This document shows positions 1 through 9,226 of a stretch of DNA of 64,000 nucleotides, piece by piece. A program made the translations under genes and the position numbers. Positions within the stretch are counted from its first letter, which is position 1. Each line of letters begins with the position of its first letter. A model generated the notes under the pieces. That model worked only from the letters and a program-made list of their open reading frames with translations, made no database searches and was not told the DNA's origin. Origin of the DNA: Bacteroidales bacterium (GTDB lineage Bacteria > Bacteroidota > Bacteroidia > Bacteroidales > UBA932); NCBI GenBank assembly GCA_017634595.1, contig JAGBNC010000006.1, positions 62,001 through 126,000 on the forward strand, in the 5' to 3' direction.

Positions 1-34
1 GATTCAGGTCGCCATTGGGGACACGGAGTTTCAT
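1..34 (-). CDS. Partial phage gene after the tape measure (first 11 codons)
   Basis: An ATG at 32-34 on the minus strand overlaps the tape-measure stop codon by four bases (ATGA). It opens a frame reading MKLRVPNGDLN to the window edge. The coupling is typical of adjacent tail genes, so the product is probably a tail component such as a distal tail protein. Too little is present to identify the family. Confidence 0.45.
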   Translation of the reverse strand, partial: MKLRVPNGDLN

Positions 35-2712
35 TTGCCTACGATTTTTTTAATTTCAGCGGCCACTTCCTGCTTGGCCGATGCCTGCGAGAATACCAGA
101 TATGTCGGGAAAGGGAGCGCCTCTTTCAGTTCCGTGAGCAGTTCATACGTTCGCCGGATCAGTTCCATATCGTGCGAATTATTGGCCCTTTGCGCTGCCT
201 GGTCCGGGCCGGTATAACCGCCGTCGGCGAACCCGCGTTGCCCAGAATGGTAATTGCCTGAAAGGCGCATACTTTCGAGGGTTGCAAAGGTAATCGGGTT
301 AGCGCGGACCATGGCGGCCGGCGCGACCCACTCGTTGGCGTGGACGATGCCTACCGGCTGATAGTCATTGGCTCTTTTCTCCGTGAACCCTCCTTCGCTG
401 TATCCAGTCGGCGTGCGGCTGCCGACGTTGACTGATGACGATGCAGACGACATATCCACCGATGAGTTCATGATGGCGTTGCGCTGCGCCACGATGGTGG
501 CCACCTGGGCGGCAGTGGTGGCGGCAATGAGCGCGGCGGATACTGCGCCGCCGATAGGCCCAAGTTCCGCGAACCCCTGCATGACTGCGAGGGCGCCGGC
601 GGCGATGGCCTTGGCTATCTCGATGCCCATGTTGATGTTGGCGTACCGCTTCTGCAGGTCAAGTTTCTTCTGCTCGTAGCCGGCTTCTATCTCTTCGCGT
701 TTCTCGGCATTGTCCCCGGCCGCCGTCAGTTCGGCCTGCATCTGTGCCTCAAGCCTTGCGGCCTGCGCGTCCTGCAGGGCCTCTGTGAATGATGAGACCT
801 GATCGACGTATTTCTGTGCCGTCTGGATGCCCTTCGTGTAGGGCTCGGTCATCAGTTCCGCCTGCTTTTTGGCATATCGGCGCACTATCTCCAGCCGTTT
901 CTTCTGGAAGGCGTCTTCTGTTATGAGGTTGCTGTCAAGAAGCTCCTGGAGGGTGGTCATCTCATCCTCCATTTCCCTCTCCAGCGCAGCCATAGGGTTG
1001 AGCTCTTCGCTTATCTGCTGCGCTTTTTCAAGCAGCTCCGACCATCGCTGGTTGAATTCATCGGAGAGTTCGTCCAGGTACTCGTCTATTTCCTTCTGGA
1101 TATCAGCGTTTGATTCCTCGATCTGCTTGTCGAGCGAGGCATCAAGGCCGGCGGTGATTTTCGCCAGGTCCTGCTTCTGCTTGACGGAAAGGTCGAGCAG
1201 CTGCGCCTGCAGGTCGATGACGGACTGCTTGTGGCGTTCGCCTATGGCGATACGGTCCTTCAGGCTGTTTTCCTGGATGGCCGTGAGCCGGTTCTGGTAT
1301 TCAGTCTCCGAAATCTCGCCGTCGATGTACTGCTGCTTCGCCTGGTTCTGCAGGGCCTTGAAGTGTTCGTCGGACTTCCTGATGTCATCCTGGTAGGCTT
1401 TGTTCCGGGACTGTTGCGCTTCCTGGGCCAGCTGCTTACGCAGGGTGGATGCCTGCCGGTTCGAGCGCTGGGTGGAGCGCTCGTAGTTCACGTCAGCGTC
1501 GGTCATCTTCTTGCGCGCCTGCACATAGTCCGTGACCATCTGGTCGTTGCCCAGTTTGTATTTCTTTATGATGTCGGCCCAATACACTACGGAGCCGTCG
1601 GCGGCAGCTTTGAAGTCATTCAGCGACTGCACCGCTGCATCATACTGCCGTTTGAATTCCTCGTGCCGTTTGCCTGATGTGGATACCATCTTGCCGCCAA
1701 GCCGGTCAACTTCATCCTGCATCGTTTTGTACTGCTCCTGGTATTCCTGGGCCTGGCTGATCAGGGTAAGGTGGGAGTTGTATTCTTTGGTGAAGGATTC
1801 AAGCTCAGCATCTGTCAGTCCCGTCCGTTCCTCCAGGCGTTGCCGGTATGCCTGCATCTCTGCCTCCGCCACGTCCCTGCGGTTCTTGGCAATATCCTGC
1901 TGGATAGCGTCGTATTCTTCCGCGGCTCTTATTCGCTCCTGTGTGGACTTGGTGGAGTCCATCATGATCTTGCGCTGCTTTTCCGCTTCAAGGCTAAGGT
2001 CTGCTTCAGTCAGGATCAGGGAGTTGTTGCGTTCGAAGATTTCGTCAAGCATGGCCGCTACCTCCTTGCCGCTCTTGTATGCGTTGAGCATATTGGCAAT
2101 GAGCTCTTTCCAGCCGGCTCCGGAAGATATACTGGCCACGAAGGAGCCATAGGCTTCCTTCCATCCGGCTACTTCAAACCTCCATTTATCTCCGACAAGC
2201 TGTGTCTGGGCTACCATGTCGGAACCGAATTTCCGGAACAGCGAGATAGCGCCTGCGATAAGCCCTGCCCACCCTATCTTACTGAAGAATCCACCGAGGG
2301 TTTTCTGCGAGGCGCGAGCCTGGTCTTCCAGCTCACGCATCCTGCCTCGTACTGCCTTCAGCTGCTCAGCATACGCCTTGAATTCCGGAGTATCCGGCTT
2401 CGTGCGGCGCAGCTGCTGCTGAAGCTTACGCAGGGCGCTCTGCAGTTCATTCAGCGTGGAGCCGTTCAGGTTCTTCAGGGTCTTTTCGAAACGTTTAGTC
2501 TCTTCATTCAGTGATTTTTCCGAATTCACGAGCGATACCAGTTCCTTCTGAGCGGCGCGGAATTCCTTGGAATCAATGCCCTTTGTTTGGGCTATTTTTA
2601 ACATTTCAGCGCGAACCTCGGAGGCCTTGCGGCGGATTTCGTCGAGGCGTGCCGTCGCTTCCTGGTTATTGAGAGTTACGACGCTCTCGGTATAGACTCT
2701 GTTGCCTGCCAT
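31..2712 (-). CDS. Phage tail tape measure protein
   Basis: This 893-residue protein would span the tail tube and set tail length. The sequence is dominated by charged, Gln/Glu/Arg-rich coiled-coil segments from residue 1 to about 690. A short hydrophobic stretch lies near residue 150, and a long Ala/Gly-rich hydrophobic segment near 698-750. The C-terminal region carries GGFTEKR, GIVHANEWV and GFADGGYTG, motifs seen at the end of many tape measure proteins. It is the longest gene of the late block and follows small connector genes, as expected. It is four bases from the 140-codon gene upstream. No lytic peptidase domain was recognised in it. Confidence 0.88.
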   Translation of the reverse strand: MAGNRVYTESVVTLNNQEATARLDEIRRKASEVRAEMLKIAQTKGIDSKEFRAAQKELVSLVNSEKSLNEETKRFEKTLKNLNGSTLNELQSALRKLQQQLRRTKPDTPEFKAYAEQLKAVRGRMRELEDQARASQKTLGGFFSKIGWAGLIAGAISLFRKFGSDMVAQTQLVGDKWRFEVAGWKEAYGSFVASISSGAGWKELIANMLNAYKSGKEVAAMLDEIFERNNSLILTEADLSLEAEKQRKIMMDSTKSTQERIRAAEEYDAIQQDIAKNRRDVAEAEMQAYRQRLEERTGLTDAELESFTKEYNSHLTLISQAQEYQEQYKTMQDEVDRLGGKMVSTSGKRHEEFKRQYDAAVQSLNDFKAAADGSVVYWADIIKKYKLGNDQMVTDYVQARKKMTDADVNYERSTQRSNRQASTLRKQLAQEAQQSRNKAYQDDIRKSDEHFKALQNQAKQQYIDGEISETEYQNRLTAIQENSLKDRIAIGERHKQSVIDLQAQLLDLSVKQKQDLAKITAGLDASLDKQIEESNADIQKEIDEYLDELSDEFNQRWSELLEKAQQISEELNPMAALEREMEDEMTTLQELLDSNLITEDAFQKKRLEIVRRYAKKQAELMTEPYTKGIQTAQKYVDQVSSFTEALQDAQAARLEAQMQAELTAAGDNAEKREEIEAGYEQKKLDLQKRYANINMGIEIAKAIAAGALAVMQGFAELGPIGGAVSAALIAATTAAQVATIVAQRNAIMNSSVDMSSASSSVNVGSRTPTGYSEGGFTEKRANDYQPVGIVHANEWVAPAAMVRANPITFATLESMRLSGNYHSGQRGFADGGYTGPDQAAQRANNSHDMELIRRTYELLTELKEALPFPTYLVFSQASAKQEVAAEIKKIVGK

Positions 2713-2715
2713 AGT

Positions 2716-3138
2716 TTACAAGTTGTGGTAAGCGGCGTCGTTCTTCACGATGCCGGCGGTGTCATATATGCTGGATGAAAAGGCGGATACAGCCATGGCT
2801 GCGTCGAGTCCATACTTGGCGGCCATCATACGCCCGAGTTTCACCACTTCGCTCATGAATGTCAGGGAATACCATGGTTTCACTTGCCTGGTAGGAGACG
2901 GCACGTCGGAAAGGCTTACTCCGCGTCCTACACCCATGTCAGGGAACCGGCCGTAATAGAGGAATGCGAAGGTGATTTTTGCCGGGTCACCGTTGCTGTC
3001 GGCCGCGACCTGGGCTTCGAAAGATTTAAGCAGGGCGCCGGTATCTCCGACGTCATACTCCGCCATTCGTTTCTGCCACCGTTCGATGACGATGTCGGCC
3101 CAGGCCTGAGCCGTTTCCAGCTTCGTGCGTCTTGCCAT
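2716..3138 (-). CDS. Phage head-tail connector/tail-completion-like protein (140 aa)
   Basis: A small, mostly helical protein starting MARRTKLETAQAWADIVIERWQ, followed by KSFEAQV and a segment with FAFLYYGRFPDMGVGRG. Proteins of this size and build between the portal-adjacent genes and the tape measure are usually tail-completion or gp10/virion-morphogenesis-like connectors, and the YYGRFPDMGVGRG stretch recalls Bacteroidota phage proteins of that class. Family membership is an inference from position and general character. It lies four bases after its neighbour and four bases before the tape measure gene. Confidence 0.6.
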   Translation of the reverse strand: MARRTKLETAQAWADIVIERWQKRMAEYDVGDTGALLKSFEAQVAADSNGDPAKITFAFLYYGRFPDMGVGRGVSLSDVPSPTRQVKPWYSLTFMSEVVKLGRMMAAKYGLDAAMAVSAFSSSIYDTAGIVKNDAAYHNL

Positions 3139-3141
3139 AGT

Positions 3142-3591
3142 TTAGTCAGGAAGTAGCGAGGTGTCTTCTGCAAAGGAAAGGACGAACTCCCATCCGCGAG
3201 CGTTCGGCCCTCCATAGCGTTTCATATAAGATATGCGCCTGTGGTCCCATCCTCTGAGATGCGGGTCGCTTTTATCCTGGAGGAGGTGGATCAGGATACG
3301 TTTCCCGAGCTGGAAGGCCTCTTCGTAGATACGGGCCTCTTCGTCTTCGTTACCGAGCTGCAGCAATACCCAGATTGACTCCGTATGGGAGTCAACAGGT
3401 CCTTCAACCACTTGGATGTTGCCGGAGCTGCGGCCTTCGAGGATGACGGCCGGATATCTGACGCTGTTGAAGGATGAGAGCAGTGCCATGATAGCATCCA
3501 GCCCCTGCGCCTCCAGGATCTGGGATTCAGGGTCTGCAAACTCCGGCAGCTTACGGGCGAGCAGGTCAGCGAGATACCTTGTGGTTAGCAT
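3142..3591 (-). CDS. Phage connector/tail protein of unknown family (149 aa)
   Basis: Starts MLTTRYLADLLARKLPEF and overlaps the end of the 251-residue gene by 26 bases in another frame. The protein alternates helices and strands (YPAVILEGRSSGNIQVVEG, SIWVLLQLGNEDEEARIYEEAF), a pattern reminiscent of tail-terminator or minor tail proteins. Position between connector genes and tape measure supports a tail-joining role. No family was recognised with confidence. Confidence 0.6.
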   Translation of the reverse strand: MLTTRYLADLLARKLPEFADPESQILEAQGLDAIMALLSSFNSVRYPAVILEGRSSGNIQVVEGPVDSHTESIWVLLQLGNEDEEARIYEEAFQLGKRILIHLLQDKSDPHLRGWDHRRISYMKRYGGPNARGWEFVLSFAEDTSLLPD

Positions 3592-4321
3592 CTTCGTAAA
3601 TACGGTTTAGGGAAAAGAGTACCGAGTGCGCTTCCGTCCGGAGTATGCGGTCGTTCTCCTGTGGGTGGTTGCCGTTCATGCAAGACAGGAGCTCTTCGAG
3701 TATGTCGGACTGTGTCTTTCCGGAGATTCCGCCTCCTTCCTGGAACACCAGCGGATACTTCTGCTTGAGCAGGTCTTTGACACCGTTCCACCAGATAACC
3801 ATGGCGGTCCGCTCCCACTCAAGCAACCTGCGTTTTCGGCCACCGGACAAGGTTTTCGCAGCCTCTTTGAGGTAGCTCCCATTTTTGTCTGACAGATACC
3901 TGAGGATGTAGCTGTCCGCAATGAAGAACTGCCTGAAGGAGACTCCGTGAAGATTCGGGTCCACGTTATCCAGCGGGCACGGTGGCAGCCCTATGCTGTC
4001 ATAGATGAAGGATAACTCGTGACAGGCCGCCGACACGTCTGAAGCTGCAATCAGATGTTCTTTGCCGTCAATCAGGAAGGGCTGCAGGCGGCCGTTCTTG
4101 AGCACTTTCGCGTCATACCCGGCAGGGTCCAGCGGCTGGATGCCGGTCAGCGCAAAGAGGCAGAGCATCAGGGCGCGTTCCCTGTCGATGTTGGGAACGC
4201 TAAGTATCCTGCACACATCCCGGAACTGATGCGGTGTCATTCTCTCCCACTTGGTCGGAAAGTCCAGGTTGACGGTTGCGGGCTTGACTTTTCTTTGGAA
4301 GATCTTCTTCAGTAATTTCAT
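3566..4321 (-). CDS. Phage protein of unknown function (251 aa)
   Basis: A predominantly helical protein beginning MKLLKKIFQRKVKPATVNLDFPTKWERMTPHQFRDVC. It contains FRQFFIADSYILRYLSDKNG and an RKRRLLEWERTAMVIWW segment. It lies between the DUF6712-like gene and the small connector genes. A tail-assembly-chaperone role is conceivable because the next gene overlaps its end by 26 bases, but I see no slippery heptamer in the overlap to support a programmed frameshift. Function is therefore left open. Confidence 0.6.
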   Translation of the reverse strand: MKLLKKIFQRKVKPATVNLDFPTKWERMTPHQFRDVCRILSVPNIDRERALMLCLFALTGIQPLDPAGYDAKVLKNGRLQPFLIDGKEHLIAASDVSAACHELSFIYDSIGLPPCPLDNVDPNLHGVSFRQFFIADSYILRYLSDKNGSYLKEAAKTLSGGRKRRLLEWERTAMVIWWNGVKDLLKQKYPLVFQEGGGISGKTQSDILEELLSCMNGNHPQENDRILRTEAHSVLFSLNRIYEDANHKVSR

Positions 4322-4325
4322 GGTA

Positions 4326-5177
4326 CTATCTTATCATTGAAAATATGGGTGAATCGTCGTGCTGCAGAGACAGGTCGGATGCAGCGTCCGACGCTGCGAA
4401 CGTCGGGAATTCGCCGATGTTGGCTTTCATGAATGCTGCGGCCTTGATTGCTTCTGCGAGGCCGGTATCGCGGTCACCGAGGGCAATGGCGGCCACTGCC
4501 GTTTTCACGGTCTTCAGGACCTTCCTCTCCAAAGGAAAGAGCGTTTCGCTGTCTCGCACTTTTTCGAGCAGTTCGTCGGCATATTCTGGAGATATGTACG
4601 CAGCCACGTCAGAAGTAAGCGCCACGTTCAGCGCTCCGCCAAGGCGCCTGAATTCAGCCCAAGAATGCGGCCAGGCCTCCGCCACCTTTATGCTGAAGGG
4701 AGCATGTTCCTTGAAGTCGGCGAAAGTCATGAAGAGGCCGTCGGTCAGTGCCGCGAATTCTTCTGTACCTCTCCAGTCTGAATACACATGGGACTTCAGG
4801 AGGAAGGAGACGATACGGTCCTTTGCGTCGTCAAGGTCGGCGCGGATTGACTCTGTCAGTGCCTGAATTCGTTCTCTGGATGCCGGAGCGATATCCTGGT
4901 TGCTGACAACCCCGAAACCTGCTTCAGTTATTACCAGATCCAGGCGCGGGATGGAGCGAAGGAAAGCCTCCAGGGATATGGCGCGGCGGACAAGACCAAG
5001 CAGCTGCTTGTCTTCCTTATTCCCCTCTTCCAGGAGTGCCGTCAGCGACTCCCCAAGGATTTCCGCCTTGAGTGAGTCCTGGGCAACTTCCAGTGCGTCC
5101 AGGAAAAATTCAGCCGGCATTTTTACCTGCGCTGCTGGCAGGTAGCGTTTCATGTCTTCGAAACTGTTGACTATCAT
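4326..5177 (-). CDS. DUF6712-like phage structural protein (283 aa)
   Basis: Begins MIVNSFEDMKRYLPAAQVKM and is helical throughout, with a repeated character to its Ala-rich halves. It directly follows the portal gene by six bases. In Bacteroidota phages this slot is often occupied by DUF6712 proteins, thought to be head-tail adaptors, and the opening residues resemble that family. The assignment is moderate; a generic connector is the alternative. Confidence 0.55.
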   Translation of the reverse strand: MIVNSFEDMKRYLPAAQVKMPAEFFLDALEVAQDSLKAEILGESLTALLEEGNKEDKQLLGLVRRAISLEAFLRSIPRLDLVITEAGFGVVSNQDIAPASRERIQALTESIRADLDDAKDRIVSFLLKSHVYSDWRGTEEFAALTDGLFMTFADFKEHAPFSIKVAEAWPHSWAEFRRLGGALNVALTSDVAAYISPEYADELLEKVRDSETLFPLERKVLKTVKTAVAAIALGDRDTGLAEAIKAAAFMKANIGEFPTFAASDAASDLSLQHDDSPIFSMIR

Positions 5178-5183
5178 AGTGTG

Positions 5184-6548
5184 TCAGGCGTTGGTGTTGG
5201 TGGATTCTTCCTTTCCGGACTTGTTCTGGTCGAGGGTGGTGAAGATGTACTCTGGCATGGTTATCATGATGTTCTTATCCCACTCGTTGTACTCTTTGAT
5301 GACGCGGAGCGGCCTCATACAGCGGTCCACTATGGGTTTCATCATAGCCTGCTTGATCAGGTAGAGTTCGCGGGCGTTGGAACCTCCGAGGGTATTGGAG
5401 TTCTTGCCGGGGGTAGCGCCGATGAGGGCAGAATGTACACCCATGGCGTAGCAGATGATGTTGGCGGTGGACTCGGTATCGTCGATATATTCTCCGCCTT
5501 TGAGGTCGTTTTTCACGGGCTCGATTTCTATCCACTTCGATTCGCTGGCAGCGCCGGATGCGGAAGGGATGACGGACTTGGTGGCCATGAGAGTCTTATT
5601 GGCGTTTTCCTCTCCGGTCAGGAACTTGACGAAGGCTTTCTTCTCGCGCTCGATTATCTGTTTGCAGGCCTTGAGGTCCGTCTCGCTCACTCCCTCCTTG
5701 CGGTAGATATCCTTGAAATAGTCCGGGGATATGTAGATGATGTACTTTATTCCCAGCTGGTTCTTGAGGATGGCCTTTTTCAACTGAGGCACCATGCAGG
5801 AATGGTCGTACCATCCGGAGGTAAAGATGGAGTGCCATTCAGGCCGGGAGTAGTAGGGTTTGCCGGGCGAAGGCATGTATGCGGGGAATATCAGGTCGCG
5901 CCTGTCGGCGGCGTACATCTTCAGTTCCTGGACAGCGTTGAATTCATCCAGGACACGGGTGCAGGTTATGTCATCCTTGGTGGGATTCTTATGCCATTCG
6001 GAGCTGTAGTAATGGAAGTTGATGCTCCCCCGGCGATCCATTATGCTCCATCTGGAGAATGCGGCTTCGCGGTGGCGGATGGTGTGGATTTTAGTACCGT
6101 TACGCTCGTAGCGCATCAGCGGAAAGGTGTTATAGAAGATCACCATGTCCGTCAGCTGCTGCTGCATGTACATGGGAATGTCGTTGCGCTCGAAGAATTC
6201 GTATTCCGGACCGTCGGTCACTTCCTCCCAGTCGGTGATCTTTCCCTTGTCGGATGCGAGCACGCGGATGAGTTTCGGGCCGAGCCCATAACAGACGTCA
6301 CGGTTGAACCGCACGTTCGCACTTACGATATCGTTGTCTCCGATTTTCTTCAGGAGGTGGTTTGGAAGCAGGTTGTCTTCTCCCCATGGCGCTATCTGGT
6401 AGTTACCGATCCGGATGGGGTTGATGTCATAGTCCAGGCGGAAGTCCGTTCCTGAATCCATCATGAGGATAGTCTGCGCTTCTGGGATGAGGGTCACCCC
6501 TTCCACTATCTGCACTCCGCCGAGAGCGCCTTCAACAGCTTCGCTCAT
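5184..6548 (-). CDS. Phage portal protein
   Basis: A 454-residue protein that would form the dodecameric DNA gate of the capsid. The start MSEAVEGALGG is chosen because its ATG overlaps the stop of the preceding 74-codon gene in an ATGA; a longer frame upstream runs through that gene. Portal-like features are the N-terminal NYQIAPWGEDNLLPNHLL, the segment NVRFNRDVCYGLGPKLI, and a long helical stretch (residues about 240-330). The C-terminal part is GVHSALIGATPGKNSNTLGG followed by ARELYLIKQ. It follows the large terminase and the 74-codon gene, the classical position for a portal. Confidence 0.8.
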   Translation of the reverse strand: MSEAVEGALGGVQIVEGVTLIPEAQTILMMDSGTDFRLDYDINPIRIGNYQIAPWGEDNLLPNHLLKKIGDNDIVSANVRFNRDVCYGLGPKLIRVLASDKGKITDWEEVTDGPEYEFFERNDIPMYMQQQLTDMVIFYNTFPLMRYERNGTKIHTIRHREAAFSRWSIMDRRGSINFHYYSSEWHKNPTKDDITCTRVLDEFNAVQELKMYAADRRDLIFPAYMPSPGKPYYSRPEWHSIFTSGWYDHSCMVPQLKKAILKNQLGIKYIIYISPDYFKDIYRKEGVSETDLKACKQIIEREKKAFVKFLTGEENANKTLMATKSVIPSASGAASESKWIEIEPVKNDLKGGEYIDDTESTANIICYAMGVHSALIGATPGKNSNTLGGSNARELYLIKQAMMKPIVDRCMRPLRVIKEYNEWDKNIMITMPEYIFTTLDQNKSGKEESTNTNA

Positions 6549-6769
6549 AACACTACCTCCTCTCCGTTGATTTCCATTACGGTAAGGCGGTTGACCTTGC
6601 GGATTTCTCCGGAAGGCAGCACCTTGATATTGAACGTAGAGCCGTTGCCATGGAAGGATGTGACCACTGCCTGCTCCACGGTTATGAGTTCTCCGGACTC
6701 TGCCACCCACTTCAGGGATATTTGCTTTTTCAGTTTTGCGAAATCGCAGATTTTGTTTGCGGTTATCAT
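6545..6769 (-). CDS. Small phage protein (74 aa), unknown
   Basis: Starts MITANKICDFAKLKKQISLKWV and is mostly beta-strand with short basic stretches (GSTFNIKVLPSGEIRKVNRLTV). Its stop overlaps the portal start by four bases, which indicates translational coupling. A TAACTTTG box lies 22 bases upstream of its ATG, so it may head the portal-tape measure transcript. Function unknown; a small SH3-like structural protein would fit the strand-rich sequence. Confidence 0.65.
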   Translation of the reverse strand: MITANKICDFAKLKKQISLKWVAESGELITVEQAVVTSFHGNGSTFNIKVLPSGEIRKVNRLTVMEINGEEVVL

Positions 6770-7066
6770 CTTTTTGAGCGTTTTTACTTCACAAAGTTAC
6801 GCCTGCCGGTTGCTGCGACTTAGGACAAAAAGTCCTTACGGGTTGTTTCTTCAGCAAAAAGCCTCAAACAATGAGAATCAGGCACTTCGGTTTTCAAAAA
6901 ATCGTTCGGGAATAAAAATTCCGACGCGAGCTCCCCCGCCTTGCCCTGTCCGGTTGCCGGCAACCGGACTGCTCAATCCGCGTAATATGCCGACGCCTGA
7001 CGCACGAAGCAGCCCGCGAAATCCAGGAAGGAAACGCGGGCTGCGGGATGGCAACCGGTTGCCACG
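6770..7066. repeat. Gene-free stretch with a cluster of inverted repeats after terminase
   Basis: About 300 bases without a convincing gene. The stretch holds a 14-bp palindrome (7050-7063, GGCAACCGGTTGCC) three bases beyond the terminase stop, and a 10-bp perfect stem GCAGCCCGCG with a 16-base loop (7009-7044). It also holds a 22-bp uninterrupted palindrome with arms GTCCGGTTGCC (6948-6969), and small hairpins at 6909-6922 and 6822-6836. The two large palindromes share CCGGTTGCC/GGCAACCGG. None is followed by a T-run on the transcribed strand, so a simple terminator is not clear; packaging-site or RNA-processing roles are possible. Confidence 0.7.
6792..6799 (-). promoter_or_regulatory. Candidate -7 box TAACTTTG before portal operon
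   Basis: The minus strand reads TAACTTTG, an exact match to the Bacteroidota TAnnTTTG -7 consensus, 22 bases before the ATG of the 74-codon gene. A TTTG occurs upstream but with 26 bases of spacing, longer than the usual 19-21, so the promoter is only tentative. Confidence 0.35.
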
Positions 7067-8683
7067 TCAGAAGGCAGAGCCTACGCCGATGCCGGATGCG
7101 GAGTATGGATACAGGACGTTGCCAAGGAACAGGGTGTCAAAGGCGTCGGTGCCGTCGGTCCGGAACTCAAGCGGGTCATCCTCTGACTCTGCGAGCTTCT
7201 CGCCGGACTTGTTCTTGTGGAATCCGAGCGGAGAGATGTTGACTTCTGCCATGGTGATGGCGGTAAGGAGGGCTTCATTGTTCTCGCGGTTGAACATCGG
7301 CATCAGGTGCTTTGCGCCCTTGAATCCGTCATTGATGATGGAGTACTTCTGATTGTGTGGCAGGGGCCGGCCTATGAACTGAGTATCCACGACCCAGCCA
7401 TGTTTTGCGAACTGCTCGCAAATCACAGACTTGAAGTCATCGTCTGATACGGCATAATTGGAGCCCAGGGCTGTGGAGTCATAGTAGAAGATGACTTGTT
7501 TGCAAAGGTGCGCACGGTAGTAGTGGCAGAAGTCGTCCACGAGCTCTCGCAGTTTACGCTCGTACTTCACGTAGAAGGACTTCAGGATTCTGAGCACGGA
7601 GCCATTGCGTTGACCGGCCACCAGCCAGTTGATGTTGGCGTTGTAGTCAAAGGCAATGGATATCGGAGCTTTCAGATCAAGGTCGCCGTCCAGAAGGCAT
7701 CCGTAATCAGTACCAGGCTCGATGTGGTATCCGGCATCCTCGAGCGGGCGGTTGTTATTGTTGATGTAGGTATGGATGGAATCACGGAAATTCGGGTAGA
7801 AGCCGTCCTGCAGCCGGTCGATGCGTCTCGACAGTATGGATGTCTGGAACACGAGCGGAGGCAGGTCCCGTTTCATCTGTTTGACGTAGTTCAGGCCCAC
7901 CACGTCGATGTTTTCGAAGATTGACCACTCGTTGTATGCCACTGCAAGCTTCTGGAGGCGTGCAAGCAGCACGTCGATGCGTTTTATCCTTTCTGCGGCC
8001 TGTTTTCCAGGATTGGCGGAGTGAGTCAGCTGCCAGCGCCGGTACAGCAGGCCTTTTATCGCCTCGATGATATCCGGAGTCGCTTTTTCGCGGTAGTTCA
8101 GCAGCCACCTGGCGCTTTTGAGCACCGGCATGTCGGATACGAACAGGACTGAGTGATGCCAGGGACAGTTGGAGAAATAGCGCTGCGTGCCGCCGTTCGC
8201 GGGGAAAGTTTCATCCTTGAGTTTCTCAAAATCGAGGCCTTTTGCCTCGTCGCCGATGACCCAGTCCAGAGTGAGGGAGTTTGATGACATCTTCACGTCC
8301 TGTGAGATGATGACCATCTGCGTGCCGTTGTAGAATGTCACTACGTCATCGAAGTTCTGGACGGGTACCAGCGGTTGCCGGTATCCGAGCTTTGCCGGCG
8401 GGCGCTTGCCTATGATGTAATGCAGGCCTTCCTGGAAGCCGGCTTCGCGGAGGCCGGACAGGGCTGCAGGGAGTGTGCGCGTGCGGGCCTGCTTGAAAGA
8501 AGAGGCCACGAAAGCGCCGGTGCTGCCTGGCATGTGCTGGGTATTGCGCTTTATGCGGCGTGATACGATGCCGAAAGACTTGCCGAACCGTCGGGCGCAG
8601 ATATCCACTTCTGTGTTGGCGGCCACGGCAAGTGCTTCCTGTTGCGCGCGGTTCAGGTATGTGGTTTTGGTGCTACTGTTCAT
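7067..8683 (-). CDS. Phage terminase large subunit
   Basis: A 538-residue packaging motor and nuclease. The ATPase part shows an atypical Walker A, CARRFGKSFGI (residues about 30-40), and a Walker B-like LDWVIGDEAKG (about 140). The C-terminal RNase H-like nuclease has acidic positions in ISIAFDYNAN, VIFYYDSTALGSN and FRTDGTDAFDTL, the usual three-Asp arrangement. It overlaps the small-subunit gene by 11 bases. Length is normal for the family. Confidence 0.9.
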   Translation of the reverse strand: MNSSTKTTYLNRAQQEALAVAANTEVDICARRFGKSFGIVSRRIKRNTQHMPGSTGAFVASSFKQARTRTLPAALSGLREAGFQEGLHYIIGKRPPAKLGYRQPLVPVQNFDDVVTFYNGTQMVIISQDVKMSSNSLTLDWVIGDEAKGLDFEKLKDETFPANGGTQRYFSNCPWHHSVLFVSDMPVLKSARWLLNYREKATPDIIEAIKGLLYRRWQLTHSANPGKQAAERIKRIDVLLARLQKLAVAYNEWSIFENIDVVGLNYVKQMKRDLPPLVFQTSILSRRIDRLQDGFYPNFRDSIHTYINNNNRPLEDAGYHIEPGTDYGCLLDGDLDLKAPISIAFDYNANINWLVAGQRNGSVLRILKSFYVKYERKLRELVDDFCHYYRAHLCKQVIFYYDSTALGSNYAVSDDDFKSVICEQFAKHGWVVDTQFIGRPLPHNQKYSIINDGFKGAKHLMPMFNRENNEALLTAITMAEVNISPLGFHKNKSGEKLAESEDDPLEFRTDGTDAFDTLFLGNVLYPYSASGIGVGSAF

Positions 8684-9218
8684 CGATATCGTCGTTGTAC
8701 TGCTTGAGCAGGCGCCTTGCCTTGTTCTCGATATCCGGCACCTTCTGAATGCCTATGACCACGGGATCCACGGAGAATTCTTCATGGGCCGGGACGATTT
8801 CATCCCAGTTGTACTCTTCGCCGTCAGCTTCGTCAAGCCGGTTGGCCTTGATGATGGTTTCCGCAATTTTTGTCAGGGCCTTTGCCTGTTTGGAATCGCC
8901 GGCAAGGGCGGCAGCCGTCGCCTTGTCAAGTATATGATTGGCGCGTGTCCGCTGGAATTCCTTATCTGAAAGAGGGGCGTTGCCGAATACGGCTTTTACC
9001 ATGGCGATGTCGCGGTATGCCTGGACTATGCCCACACCGAATTGGGTGGTAATGAAGTCGCGCATCTGAGTATCGGTAATCGTAGGTTTGCCCATCCAGC
9101 GGGAATGCACGGCCCGGAGCCGCTCCAGCCGGGCCTGCTCGGTCGCCGGCAGCTTGGCGTCGGGGTTTTCCAGGGCCACTGACAGGGCATCTATGATATC
9201 GCGTTCCATCTTCTGCAT
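8673..9218 (-). CDS. Phage terminase small subunit
   Basis: A 181-residue helical protein with an N-terminal DNA-binding-like region (PTITDTQMRDFITTQFGVG followed by QAYRDI). A middle helical oligomerisation region has DKATAAALAGDSKQAKALTK, and the tail is acidic. It lies directly upstream of and overlaps the large terminase gene. The start may be at either of two near Mets (MQKMERD). A terminator-like hairpin (9227-9250) precedes it, so it may open its own transcript. The role would be recognition of the packaging site. Confidence 0.75.
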   Translation of the reverse strand: MQKMERDIIDALSVALENPDAKLPATEQARLERLRAVHSRWMGKPTITDTQMRDFITTQFGVGIVQAYRDIAMVKAVFGNAPLSDKEFQRTRANHILDKATAAALAGDSKQAKALTKIAETIIKANRLDEADGEEYNWDEIVPAHEEFSVDPVVIGIQKVPDIENKARRLLKQYNDDIDEQ

Positions 9219-9226
9219 AATACAAA

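Noticed and set aside
3566..3591. Programmed frameshift joining the 251- and 149-codon genes as tail chaperone G/GT
   Set aside because: The overlap has no slippery heptamer and both genes have plausible independent starts.
5181..6455. Long + strand frame opposite the portal gene
   Set aside because: Antisense shadow caused by codon bias in GC-rich DNA; no recognisable protein and the opposite strand is clearly a portal gene.
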